Source: Chara braunii
Lineage: Eukaryota; Streptophyta; Charophyceae; Charales; Characeae
Reading direction: 5' to 3'
DNA: 26,530 nucleotides
NCBI GenBank assembly: GCA_003427395.1
Contig: BFEA01000132.1
Location: forward strand, 2,829,389 to 2,855,918
Shown here: positions 1-10,102 of the stretch, one piece after another
How the letters are laid out: each line of letters begins with the position of its first letter
Numbering within the stretch: position 1 is the stretch's first letter
The notes under the pieces: generated by a model
Told to the model about the DNA's origin: nothing
The model's database searches: none
The model's input: the letters and a program-made list of their open reading frames with translations, nothing else
Position numbers and translations under genes: made by a program

Positions 1-104
1 TGGGACCTTACCTGATCCTTGCACGGCTGGCCACCCGGTACCCGGGCGGACCCGGGCGGCCCGGCTAGTACATGTCATAGAACCCTTCAACACAAGCTCT
101 TCTA

Positions 105-177
105 TTTTTTTTTTTTTTTTGTCGATTACAATCTATCTGCTTGTTGCATTATGCTGGAACTGTTCCCCATTGTAATC
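105..177 (-). other. LINE-B poly(A) tail and adjacent 3' stem-loop
   Basis: Sixteen T at 105-120 are the poly(A) tail on the minus strand. Directly upstream in transcript sense, GATTACAAT (124-132) and ATTGTAATC (169-177) are perfect inverted 9-mers separated by 36 bases. A terminal stem-loop next to the tail is known in several LINE clades to be the site its RT recognises. That role here is inferred from position alone. Confidence 0.5.
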
Positions 178-228
178 TGTTGGGTTGTGCTTCGTGAAGT
201 GTAGTGGTATCGACCAGGCCTGGTGATT

Positions 229-474
229 CGAGCCCCATACATCCGTCCTCCATCCGATGAGACCCGCACCCCCGTTAAACCCTTAACCCTATGGCCGTCC
301 TTATGTTCCTTCCCTCCCAAAACCCAATTATCAGCGTGGTGTGGCTTCGGTCGAGCCCCATACATCCGCCCTCCATCCGATGAGACCCACATCCCTGTTA
401 AACCCTTAACCCTATGGCCATCCTTATGTTCTTTCCCTCCCAAAACCCAATCATCAGCGTGGTGTGGCTTCGGT
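229..474. repeat. Two-copy 123-bp tandem repeat in LINE-B 3' UTR
   Basis: The unit at 229-351 is repeated at 352-474 with a period of exactly 123 bp and few substitutions. Each copy holds the telomere-like string TTAAACCCTTAACCCTA. Because 123 is a multiple of three, a reading frame stays open through both copies on the minus strand, encoding two 41-residue repeats. There is no other sign that it is translated. Confidence 0.85.
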
Positions 475-649
475 GGCCTCGGCCCCCCTCTGTTCCCACC
501 CACCCATAAACCCATGTCATTGAGTCATTGTGTCTTCACGTCGTCGATGCCGTTGTCGGTGCATTATCATCCTTAAGTTCTATCTCCATTGCTGTGCCAA
601 CCTTCCTCCTGTGGGGAGCAGTCTGTTGTCCGAGAATCAATGTATATTG

Positions 650-1970
650 TCATCTAAGGCTCATCAGGGTGTGGTCTGGTTCCATTGCCCGGACGTGGGT
701 GCTGACTTCATCTCCTGTCTCCGGGGAGTAATCCCCTCTGTTGCTCCTCCAGTTGCAAGTCCCTGCTTGGCCGGCCTTCTGCGTAGTGAGTGGGGAGTGG
801 GTGTGGGCGGGGAGGGAGGGTAGCGGGGCAGGGTTGAGGGAGGGTTTAGGGGAGTAGGGGATGGAGAGTTGGAGAGGTCCAGGGGAGGGGGTATTAGGGG
901 GTGGGAGGGGAGCAGATCCAGGTGTGTGTCGGGTGTTGTCAGGCCGGGAGAAGGATGAATTGGTCGTTTGGAAAGGAAACTGAAAATGGCTTCTCGGTAA
1001 GCATTCCCATTGTGATTCCGTTAGCATCCACTGTTCCCATCGCAGTTGGTTGTCTTGATCCAATTCGCAGAGTTTTTCTGCACTGTCCACCCAGATAGAC
1101 CGGAAGTTATCAGAAAGTTCATTTCGTTTGTTTATATCTGATTCCTTCCACAGCATGTTTCTGGGCTCTTGCCAGGCCCCCTGTGTGTTGACGATGATTG
1201 TATCTAGAATCGAGGCCCTAGCCTCCATATAACAATATGTATGCTGCTCGTGCTCATGCGCACATCTCATTCGCCATGCTGCCATTAACATTGGTAGTCG
1301 TGTTACAGCCAGCAGGTTAAGGCTGAAGGGTGTCCACCTAGCCCTTTGCGGGGGTGTTTCCCCCAACAGATTGATCTTGAGGTCCCATGGGAGGTGGTTG
1401 CCCATTAGATGGTGCCATGCTGCATCCGACCATTGCCAGAGCTGAGCGACCATAGTGCAGTCCACCAGGCAGTGTTCGAGTGTAGCTCGTTTCTTGGGGG
1501 AGGTCCTATTGCAATAGGTGCAGTGGAGACAGCGCACCCTGAGCTTCCAAATTTGTTCTAGACACAATCCAGTCTGGGGTAGGTAGACGCCTGTGGATAA
1601 TCTGCCAGTGGAGCGCACGCAGGTTAGTAGGTCGTATAGCCGAGTATGTGGCCCATCTGATTGTGTCAAGGTCTTCTGCGTTGAGGGGCAAGTCTCTTGC
1701 CCACCGCAGTCTGATTGGTTCAGATATGTGTGCAGGTTTCCTTGTTGTTCTGTATCGATCCTTTACTGTGTACTGCCATATCCGCAGTTGACGGGAATCC
1801 CCCCTGTCCCATTCCCATTCTTGTGGGTCGAATGGCAGCTGGGAGAGGAGGATGGTCGGCTCATACACGAAGGGTCCATTGCCACTGTCACTGATCACAC
1901 ATATTCTAACGAGTCATGCGGCGGGTGTCTGACGGTCGAGGTCGTCTTGGCAGTCCAGTTTGGACCATCT
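650..1970 (-). pseudogene. LINE-B ORF2 C-terminal remnant (zf-RVT domain, proline-rich tail)
   Basis: This is the end of a non-LTR ORF2 polyprotein. Reading leftward from about 1970, a segment beginning WSKLDCQDDLDRQ is interrupted by an in-frame TGA near 1914. The frame then runs through the IRLRWARDLPL and LHWQIIHRRLPTPDW segments typical of the region before the zinc finger. A one-base frameshift near 1525 moves to a second frame carrying the zf-RVT finger, C-X2-C-X12-H-X4-C ending LEHCLVDC (starting about 1522). A helical tail rich in W, R and E follows, then about 70 residues dense in proline and serine, ending in a stop at 650. The EN and RT domains are absent because of 5' truncation. 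The assignment rests on the finger and on alignment with LINE-A. Confidence 0.75.
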
Positions 1971-2004
1971 TTCCCCTTGGAGGCGTGACCCTTCGACACA
2001 AGCT

Positions 2005-2095
2005 GATCTTCAGTGAAGGAAGGAAAGGGCAAACCTTTGTTTTCTTGTGTTCTTTTTTTCCCCCTCCCAGAGAGCATGAAAGATCACCACTCCAC
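2005..2095. other. Short spacer between LINE-B and LINE-A
   Basis: About 90 bases of pyrimidine-rich sequence separate the right-hand LINE-B target repeat from the LINE-A poly(A) tail. It is presumably older DNA into which both elements inserted. I could not find a matching LINE-A target duplication at the far end of that element. Confidence 0.4.
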
Positions 2096-2176
2096 TTTTT
2101 TTTTTTTTTTTTACTTTTTTTTTTTTTTAACCCTTCCGGTGCTAGCGGTGCTGCAAGAACAGACATCGCTAGCACC
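2096..2176 (-). other. LINE-A poly(A) tail and 3' terminal stem-loop
   Basis: T17-AC-T14 at 2096-2128 is the minus-strand poly(A). Just inside it, GGTGCTAGCG (2138-2147) and CGCTAGCACC (2167-2176) form a perfect 10-bp stem with a 19-base loop. LINE-B has a stem-loop of different sequence in the same place, which supports a functional 3' structure. Confidence 0.6.
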
Positions 2177-2803
2177 TGGGAGGAGGCTCCATCTATTGGT
2201 GGGGAGCGTCACCTGCTGGAAAACGGGTCCAGCGTCCCTTACATAGTAGATTCAATCTGGTAAAGAAGGAAAACTAAATGGTGTCTGGAGGGAACCTGCC
2301 ATCATTGATTGCTCTGAAAACCAGAGGATTGACTGAGCAGGTGTGAAAGTGGAAGCAAGAAGGTCACCGTCACCCTATCCAACCCTGTACCTAGTCAGGG
2401 AGCCGGGGAGGAGCCACTGGGGGCCACCAGTGGGGACTCCCTCTTCCCTGCCTGCCCCTCAGCCCTCTTCTCTAACCGACCCCCTTACTGCCACACTCCC
2501 ACACCATATTGGAACTAAGCTTATGGAGCAGGCAGAGGGATGCCCACACGAAAATAATAAAAAGTAGTAAAAAGTAGTAAAAAAGAAAATCTCTAAAACT
2601 TCTGAGAAAGCCGACTACCTCCTAGTCAGGCTGGGAACATATCGAAAAGGACTAACCAGAGCGGGGGATCTCGAACACGGCAAACAGAGAAGTTGCAAGC
2701 CAAGCAGGACAGGAATGCAAGAAAGGGGAGAGAATCAGCAGAAGGCAAGGGAAAGGAAAATGGGATTGCGGCTACATCGTAGTGTTGTGGGCTTGTTGGT
2801 CAG
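2177..2803 (-). other. LINE-A 3' UTR
   Basis: No coding frame with family resemblance lies here, between the ORF2 stop at 2804 and the terminal stem-loop. The only internal structure I see is a short A-rich tandem (AAAAAGTAGTA units) around 2557-2585. Confidence 0.5.
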
Positions 2804-4354
2804 TTATAGGCGCAGTTCCAAGGCATATGGGTGAGGAGGGAACGGGTCTGAAAAATCTTCTGCAGGACGCATGGGGAAACTGGGGTCTACCGTCAACCAG
2901 TCCTTGAATCTCAGTTGGTAGTCCCTAGGCACTTGCTTTCCAAGGTCGCCCTCCCCCCGCCCCCCTCTCCATCCCAAGACCCCGACCAGCGTATCTCCGC
3001 TACCCAGCCCTCCCGGTCCCCTCCCAGCCACTCCCTAGAGAACTGTAGGAGCCGTTCTCGGATGCCAGTGACTCTATGGAGGTTGTCTAGTGTTTGTTTC
3101 AATGTTTTCCATCTATGGAAGAGTTCCAGTTGGAAGTTGTAGCGGACCTCGGGTTGGCCTGTGAGACCAGCCCCTTGGCCTGTTCTCACAGGCCTGTGTT
3201 ATATTCGGGGTAGGCCAGTCCAGGCCGGTACCTCTGTCGGTACCAGCCAGTCCAGTCCAGTCCCGTCAGTCCGCTGGGGTATACCCCAGCCATTGTCTGT
3301 TTTCAGTCTCATTCCTCACTTGCACATTTTGGAGTACGTGCGTTGGAGTCTTGCGTGGGGAGCTGCGTTGTGCCATCTTGCTCCCCCTTCTTCCTCCATC
3401 TCTATCTTTGTCACTAGCAGAGCACCACACCTGGTGGGTCCGCCACAAAAGTGTTCTTTGAGTAGGTCCAGCCTTTCTTCCCCCTCTACCCGAACGTGGT
3501 CTAGAGTCAAGACGCATCATTGCCACCACAAAATCCACATAATCGTCCGTCGGGCCAAGTGGAACATGTTCAGCACGAAGATATTGTCTTGGAAGGGTGG
3601 GTAATGTCCCAATAAGATGGCTCGCCAATCCCACAGCCATGGGTGCCCGGGGACTATCTGTTGCCACACCCTATCCCACCACCTCCAGGTAAGAACAGCG
3701 GCGGGGCATTGTAGAAATATATGTTCGATTGTTTTTGCCCTCCTTCTAGCCTGGAAACCCTGCTGACATCGATCGCACCAAGGGAGCGCTCGACCTTGTT
3801 GTTCTAGCTGCGAGTGATCAATCAACCAGTTGTTGGTGGGAAGGCACCGATGCCGGATCTGCCACTGCAGTGATGTGATTTTCGTTGGTTTACACTTATT
3901 GTCACCGAACCATCGTATAGGAGCAAGAAGATGGCGTTCTATGTTGAGGTGCCTTTACCAATGATCGACCACAGTGTCTTTAAGGCAGCGTTTAACTCTA
4001 AGCATGTGATACGCTGCCTTGACAGTGAGTTCTAATAAAGCTTTAGGTTTAGGCTGCCTTAGTCTGTTCCGTGGATCTGAGTTCTATACCCATTCCAAAG
4101 GATCAATGGGGAGAGTTTTCAGGAAAGAAAGCCCCCCTGTTCTCACCATGCTCTAGCAACCAAGTTCTGTGTAATTCGTCTTTCTGAAACCATTGGAAGG
4201 GATCACGGCTTCCTGCCAGTCTACCATTCCTTTCTACATTGAACCATTCAATTAGCACCTCCTTCGATCGGGTCATATGAACCAGGCCGACCTTGTTTCC
4301 CTCCCCTTCCTTGGCCACCCAGTCCCCCTCCTTCAGCACCTTTCCTTTGCGCAT
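2804..4354 (-). pseudogene. LINE-A ORF2 C-terminal part (zf-RVT finger and tail)
   Basis: This continues the LINE-A ORF2 polyprotein after the RT. From 4354 the frame encodes an E/K-rich linker with DWVAKEGEGNKVGLVHM, ending at a stop at 4103. After a degraded stretch, a frame resumes near 3900 with TSLQWQIRHRCLPTNNW and then the zf-RVT finger WCDRCQ...IEHIFLQC (C-X2-C-X14-H-X4-C, about 3777-3706). A stop at 3517 and further shifts follow. Coding-like segments continue (YNFQLELFHRWKTLKQTLD near 3140) and finish with a tail ending ALELRL at 2804. The finger is thought to help bind the template RNA or the target. At least four frame breaks make the segment non-functional. Confidence 0.65.
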
Positions 4355-4651
4355 GATGAGTCACCATCCTACCGGGAGGGGCCCCGTTATTTCCTCAAGA
4401 GTTGCCTCAACGTTGTGGCAGTACCTGAGTTCCACCCTCATACTCTCCGGGCTCTTCCAATCCTTCCTTTCCTTGTCCCAGAGGTCACCAACTCTTGTCA
4501 CCCCATTCTTCACTCATCCTTTCCATGGGGAGTCGGAGCTGCAAAATATCTGGCTTTGTTCGTTGGTGATCCAACAGTTCCCAAAAAGGGGTTGTCTTGC
4601 CACCTCATCCCACCTGTCTGGAGGTGGGCGATTAGGGGGGGCAAGCTTCCT

Positions 4652-6480
4652 CTAGATTTTTAGCAAACGGGGCCATAAATCATCTCTCCTCCCTACCATT
4701 TCCCGGGGGCGCCGTGGAATCTTCCAATAACGGTCGTCTAACCACTGGAGGGGGTGGACGGCCCGGGGGGGCTCGGGGGCAAGGCGGGCAATTTGCTCTA
4801 GTGTGAGTGGCCTCCACACTGAAAGGTAGTCGAAGATCAGACGTAGCACCCATTGTAGGCTGAGAGCTTGGGATTGGTCGAGGGGGTCCAGAATACCAAG
4901 ACCTCCCTTTGCTTTGGGTTGGATGACTGAGTCCCAAGCCACTCTACTTATAGCGTGGGGGGTTTCGCTGTCCCCTCTCCATAGTAGGCTGCCACCTTCC
5001 TCTTCAGGGTCCTCAGGGCGTCTGGGCTCAAGGGCCAAAGAACCGATTTATACCAAAGGGTGGCTAAGACTACATTGTTGATTATCAAAGCATGGCCGAA
5101 GAGGGATGTGTGCTGGTGGTTCCATTGGGAGAGTTTGGCAAATACAGGACTAGATAACCATCCATCATTCTCTGGTGATTTGCTTAGTAAAGTCGTCTTC
5201 ACTCTCAAGATCCGAATGGGGGATTCTGGGGCAGCCCAGGAGACGCGGTGTCCTTCCTGCGGGCGCCCCCCTTGATGATGGAGCCACCATCCTATTGTCT
5301 TCTGGCCCCAATTGACGACCATGTCAGCGAGGGTACAAAAAAAAGCCATTAGTTTATGAATCTCCTCCATATTTTGGTGAGTGGTGTCAGCCAGAATTGT
5401 GAGATCGTCCGCAAACAGGGAGACGATGGGAACTGCATCCTCAAGGATGCCGGTGATCTGGATTCCTTTTACATCCTTGCTCTGACGGAGCTTGGCTGCT
5501 AGCGCTTCCATAATGATAATGAACAAGAACGGGGCAATAGGATCCCCTTGCCTAACTGAACGTTGAAGCCTAATTGTTGGGGCTAAAGACCCGTTAATTT
5601 GAACGCTCGTGGTGGCGTTCTGGTGCAAGATGCGCACCCACCGTCGAAAATTGGTCCCAAAATTCAGACGATCTAGACATCTATCTAAGAATAACCAATC
5701 TACATGATCATAGACTTTTTCAAAGTCAATGAAGATGAGGGCGGCATTACTTTTGGATTGGTGTGCCAGACTGATCACCTCATTGATCAAGAAATATTTT
5801 CTTAAATGTTCCGGTTACGCATAAAACCGGTCTGTGTCGGGTGGATGATGTCCTCCATCACTTCTATCATTCGGTTGGCCAGGGCCTTTGATAGCATCTT
5901 GTATACAACCGTCAAAAGTGTAATGGGTCGGTAGTTCCTGATGTTCATTTTATCTCTTTTTTTGTGGAGTAGCAAAAGTACCCCTTGCCCTACTAATTCC
6001 CCTAACTCACCCGAGTCCCACACTGCCCTGTAGAAACGCATCAGGTCTTCACTCAGGATGGGTCACATGGCCTCTCAAAATTCCTTGGGAAAACCGTCCA
6101 GGCCTGGGTTTTTTTCTTCCTCCATTTGCATAAGTGTCATCCAGATTTCGTCTTTGGAGATCCGGCGGTCCAGACGGTCTTTTTGTGTCGAGGAGAGGTG
6201 GCCCTCCATCGGGCATAAAAAATCCTCCCGAGCTTTTAGACGGTCTTCCTCTTGCTGCGGGGGAATGTGAGAGGAAAAGAGGTCTTTGTAAAAGGTTCTG
6301 GCGATCTTTACACAATGTGCTGTGGTGGTGGCTACGTCATCGGAAACAGGATCCAACAGGGCTTCGATAGTAGTACGGTGAGATCTTACAGAGGCTAGAC
6401 TGAAGAAATGAGAGTCCATGGTCCCTTCAGTAGACCATTTGGCTAATTTTCCTTGAATTCTAATTCCTTGTCATTGGTGC
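4652..6480 (-). pseudogene. LINE-A ORF2 reverse transcriptase domain
   Basis: This is the non-LTR reverse transcriptase that copies element RNA onto nicked DNA. Motifs in order are KNPGLDGFPKEF (motif 0/1, about 6100), NYRPITLLTVVYKMLSKALA (about 5900), IDFEKVYDHVDWLFL (motif A, catalytic Asp, about 5730), RSVRQGDPIAPFLF (motif B, about 5540) and FADDLTIL (motif C, catalytic Asp pair, about 5415). GGLGILD is in the thumb and connection region near 4900. All catalytic aspartates remain. Damage consists of in-frame stops at 6075 and about 6063, a shift at about 5800 between GFMRNRNI and YFLINEV, another near 5040, and a garbled stretch near 5300. The wording of the motifs is that of plant and streptophyte L1-like LINEs. 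Confidence 0.85.
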
Positions 6481-6518
6481 TGCGCTAATAAAAGTAACTG
6501 GTCCTGCAAGCTTTGAAT

Positions 6519-7565
6519 TTATGTGATGTGATCATTTGAGTTGTCCTGGTTCACCAGGTTGTGCAGCCATTTGTGAACATCCATTTCTTGTGCATGTCGT
6601 CTGCTTGCCAATAATTTCGAATAGTCCTTACATTTTCTGGCTAGAAAAACGAGTCCGATGGTGAACCAACGCACTTTTGAGTCGATGGAGATTTTCTGAT
6701 TGTTCCAAAAGTTCCAGACGTCACGAATATATGTGAGGAAGGATTCTTCTTTAAGGAGAGAGGTATTGAGTTTGAAGTATCCGGGGCCTTGATCTGGCCG
6801 TTTACGGCAGGAGAAAATGGCCCTACATGTACAGTGGTCTAAGTCGGGGTGGGGGCTTTGTGGGAGGATAGTGGAAAGTTGCAGGGCATCCTGAATTTCC
6901 TGCGAGAGTAGGATCAGGTCCATACGTGATTTTGAGTGTCTGAATTGGTCGTTGGTGCGGTGACAAGTGTAGGTCTTTGCGGTCGGGTGTAGGAGTCTGA
7001 AAGCGTCTACCAGGCTCAGAGATTCGCATAGGTCCGCCATTGTACGCTCATCATTTTCTACATAATGTGGACAGGGGTCACGAGATCCCCATCTATCCAT
7101 TTCTCGGTCCGATGCTGCATTAAAATTCTCGGCAATGATCAGCAGGACTCCTTGAGGAGCCAGGGTCTGGAGGTGGGTAAAGAAGGACGTCATCTCTGTA
7201 GCAGTATTGGGGGCGTAGATACACAAAATGTTGATCAGTTCTAACTCTAACATACCAAGAATCGATACCCACCTCCCCTGTTCCCCATCCACAACCCAGT
7301 GAACCACCTCTAGTCGTGACCCCGGTGGGATCCAGATAGCTACCCCTGCTCAGCCTTGGGTCTTTGAATGTGCTTTGAAGGCCTGATGGGGCCAAATTGA
7401 ATTATGTGCCCGATGATGTTCCAGTTTGTCCATTAGATGAGTTTCCTAAATGCAGATGACATCGGGCCATGTCCTGCCTCCCACTCCCTTCAGCTGATCC
7501 TATATCGCTTGCCTTTTCGAGGGATTGAAGGAAGCCAGTCCATTCACATTCAGGGTCCTAAGGTC
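6519..7565 (-). pseudogene. LINE-A ORF2 APE-type endonuclease domain
   Basis: This is the N-terminal endonuclease that would nick target DNA. The reading begins near 7565 with DLRTLNVNGLASFNPSKRQ, the usual start of APE-type LINE endonucleases. There is then a stop within the next 20 residues, and the metal-binding segment reads ICI-stop-ETHL: TAG at 7446-7448 stands where the family has Gln, and the Glu is kept. From 7307 one frame runs to 6519 with WVSILGMLELELINILCIYAPN. The expected GDFN active-site motif appears as AENFNAASD, so its Asp is missing. The usual SDH near the domain end appears as LDH (PDLDHC). The domain is therefore predicted inactive even apart from the stops. Confidence 0.8.
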
Positions 7566-7577
7566 AAGGTCTGCGTT

Positions 7578-9169
7578 TCAGAGACAGTGCTTCCACTGTG
7601 GATTCTTACAATACAAGATATCGATTGCATCCATGTTGGCTACTTTCATCTCCTTATCTAGACGCGTGACCATGGCTTGGCGGTCCAGACTGTTGTACAC
7701 AGCAGTCCGTATCGGAGAACCTTGGATAGATATATAAGGAGGTCCTCTTCTGTCCAAAAGGAGTTGGCTATCACTTGGTGGAGGGGTAACTCCATAAGTG
7801 CTCCATGGCAGAACCATTTCAAGTTGGACTCCTTGTCCTTCTCGAAGAGGACATACAGGTTTGTGGTGGCGGCCCTTATCAATCCATCAAATTGAGGGAG
7901 GGTTGTTAAGAATCCTGTTGGGTAGTGTTGGCATAGAAAAGGATCCGCCTTTTTCTTAAAATCGTTGTCATGCGGGCCAGGGAGGGACCAGATGTTGTAA
8001 AAGCTCCATCCTAGCAACATGAAACCTCCTTGTACCGGAGTAAGGCCAATCTTCATCCTATCGTCTGTGAACCTTAGCGGAATGACCGCCACCCCATCTT
8101 TCTGAAGAAGGTTCTTCTCGTATTGTCCTATTTCGACCATGTATCTGAGCTTTTTGTAGCGCGGCTGGCTAGTGAGGGAATCGACTGGTTGACCACGTCC
8201 TCGCTCTACCTGAGAATTCTGTTGTTGCTCAGGGGGGTGGAATTGTTCGGCAGCCAGGTGGCGGATCAGCTGGAAAACTTCCGACCAGGTGATATGTGGG
8301 GGAGGTCCCTCTTCTAGGGCCTTGCGTAGGGTGGGGCTCTTATCTAATAGGGTAAAGAGTTGGGTGTAGGAGTTGTCCCAAAAGTCCTGTGTGGCGCCAA
8401 AATTTTCGGCTCTAAACCCATCTATCAGCCAGTCAGCAATGATCCTGAGTTTAAGTTTCATGTCCATGTCGGTCGGAGGGGCGTTGGAGTCCTCCTGATG
8501 GTCTATGTCCATTGCTGACACATCCGGGGAGGGGGGGGAGAGGGACTGAAGACTCCTCAATTTCCATTGGTTGTGGCCCAAAAGCCTCTTTGAGGTGGTC
8601 CTTCTCGGTGGCTTCTCTTTGAGTAGGCATTACTTTTTGTTCTCGGGCCCCCTTCTCCTTCCTTCCGGATTGTACCTCCTTTACCCGTGCCCCTTGGCCA
8701 TCCGTACTCTGCTTCTGCAGACCCTCACTACCCCTTGGTTGTTGATCGAAGGGATTGGCTGCCTGAAGGGATGGTGTTGTCCGTCTTCCTAATGACGGTG
8801 CCTGAAGGGCTGAAAGTGTGCGGCAAAGATTTTAAATAGTCTCTGGAGAAACTCAGGTCATTGATTTTGGCTTAACGGACCCCGTTCCAGAATGTCCTTC
8901 ACCATCTTGCTGCTCTCAATGACGCTTACTAATTGTGCGTGGGCCGGGGGCCAGAAATCTGTCGGGGCCTCCACATACTGAGATTGTAAACCTGTCATAA
9001 TCCAGTCTGCAATCATGAGTAAGGACGGGGTGTGGTTCTGTATGATTTCGAGGGGCGTTAAGTTGTCTCGCCCTTCCCCACTCCAGTCCCACATGTTCGC
9101 ATAAGTATCCATTATGAGCATGTTAGAAATCTCTTGGTTAGCGGGGTGCGATTTGTTTTCCTCCCCCAC
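7578..9169 (-). pseudogene. LINE-A ORF1, C-terminal half with duplicated unknown domain
   Basis: Two segments of 72 codons align without gaps at 22 identical residues. Copy 1 is at 9022-8807 (MIADWIMTGLQ...DFWPPAHAQL) and copy 2 at 8449-8234 (IIADWLIDGFR...DFWDNSYTQL). Both share IADW, DFW, QL, GP and a closing AA-F-P pattern. A TGA at 8858-8860 in copy 1 sits where copy 2 has Trp. Between them a hydrophilic Q/K/E-rich linker is encoded in another frame (about 8836-8530). It shifts back to the copy 2 frame near the G/C run at 8527-8540. After copy 2 a 200-residue region (RYKKLRYMVEIGQYEKNLLQ..., GLTPVQGGFMLLGW...) is open to 7658. The tail probably continues in the frame ending at 7578, 13 bases before the ORF2 reading begins. 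I do not recognise the domain. Confidence 0.6.
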
Positions 9170-10054
9170 TAATTAGGGGATGTTGGGACTGACTCACCTC
9201 TTGGGATGTGGCTTTTGAAGCCACTATCCCTTCCCCCGCTGGCCCATCCGAAACTATCGATGATATTATCTTCCCTTCGCTTGACCCTGCTGCTTCTGTG
9301 GCCAACAGGGAGAACCTATTTGTTGTTGTCCCTTTATTATGACCCATAACCGGAATAATCTTACCTTGCTTCCCTTTTTTCAGGGCGGTTGGTTGCGGCA
9401 AGCTCTTGAGCTCCTTCAGTTATCGTTCCGGATCTGGACCCAGCTTCTGCCCCCCTTGCATGTATGGCTCAATCGTGCCTCCTGAACCCTAAGGAATGGT
9501 GGAGGTATCCAGCGGCTGCGGGTGAGAACCGTTCCGGGGGGGGTCCAGGAAGGAGGGGGGTTAGAGCCCAAATTGGGTTCCCCCGCTTTGTCCCATATCC
9601 AACCAATCGTTTTCCCTTCCTTGTCAGACTTGTCGACATAGACCCACCCTTCGTGCCCTGGGTCAACCGTACGCCAATGCGTGTTTCTAAAAGGGTCCTG
9701 GATAAGTCGTCTAGTGGCTCTGATATGATTGACAGGATGATGGGAGCATGTCGGGTCCGTGTAAAGGTGGTCGTAAGCTTGACATTTGAAGCACCAAGGT
9801 CGAAGCTTGTGGGCCGTGTGAATCTTATAATCTTTGTCCCCAACCCGAAACGGGATGATGTCGTTCACCGAGAAGGGGTGCCCCTCAGAGAGGTCTATTG
9901 CAAGCATGAGGTAATCATCCCTTCTGGCGACGTAGGGGGGGAGTGGATCAATGAAGTCGATAATGTCGTATTTCTCCCCGAAATCCTGAACAAAGGTTGC
10001 TTGGATTTCGATTAGGATGTGACGAAACTCCACCCAGAAGTTATCGGACATCAT
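9138..10054 (-). pseudogene. LINE-A ORF1, central part with CCHC zinc knuckle
   Basis: This is the nucleic-acid-binding part of a LINE ORF1 protein. Residues 1-85 from 10054 contain a beta-rich segment (ARRDDYLMLAIDLSEGHPF, then an I-x-F-x-V-G stretch) like the domain that precedes the knuckle in plant LINE ORF1. The knuckle is WCFKCQAYDHLYTDPTC, C-X2-C-X4-H-X6-C, at 9793-9746. It is longer than the usual X4 last spacing. The frame ends at 9416. A second frame from 9401 carries TTNRFSLLATE, a motif commonly seen after the knuckle in plant LINE ORF1, and a Ser/Gly-rich stretch to 9138. A frameshift joins the two parts near 9410. The knuckle is direct observation; the ORF1 role follows from family knowledge. 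Confidence 0.7.
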
Positions 10055-10102
10055 TTTCTCCCTCCTTTCTTCTGGACGCTGTTGTTTTGGAGGGGGCCAA
10101 GG

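Larger units (their letters stand above)
99..1986 (-). mobile_element. LINE-B: 5'-truncated non-LTR retrotransposon
   Basis: The element reads right to left. It begins inside ORF2 at about 1986, keeps only the zf-RVT-containing C-terminus and a 3' UTR, and ends in poly(A), seen as a T run at 105-120. An 18-base near-repeat at 81-98 and 1987-2004 (16 of 18 identical) flanks it and is best read as the target-site duplication. Truncation at the 5' end with such a duplication is the usual result of target-primed reverse transcription. Its ORF2 tail aligns with that of LINE-A over the RHRCLP/IHRRLP segment and the CCHC finger but is clearly diverged, so it is a separate LINE lineage rather than a duplicate. 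Confidence 0.75.
81..2004. repeat. Probable target-site duplication pair flanking LINE-B
   Basis: AACCCTTCAACACAAGCT at 81-98 and GACCCTTCGACACAAGCT at 1987-2004 are direct repeats with two mismatches. One lies just beyond the poly(A) side of LINE-B and the other abuts the point where ORF2 similarity starts. The coordinates span both copies and the element between them. Confidence 0.6.

Noticed and set aside
229-420. Interstitial telomere array
   Set aside because: Only single degenerate TTAAACCCTTAACCCTA words within a 123-bp repeat; there is no tandem telomere array.
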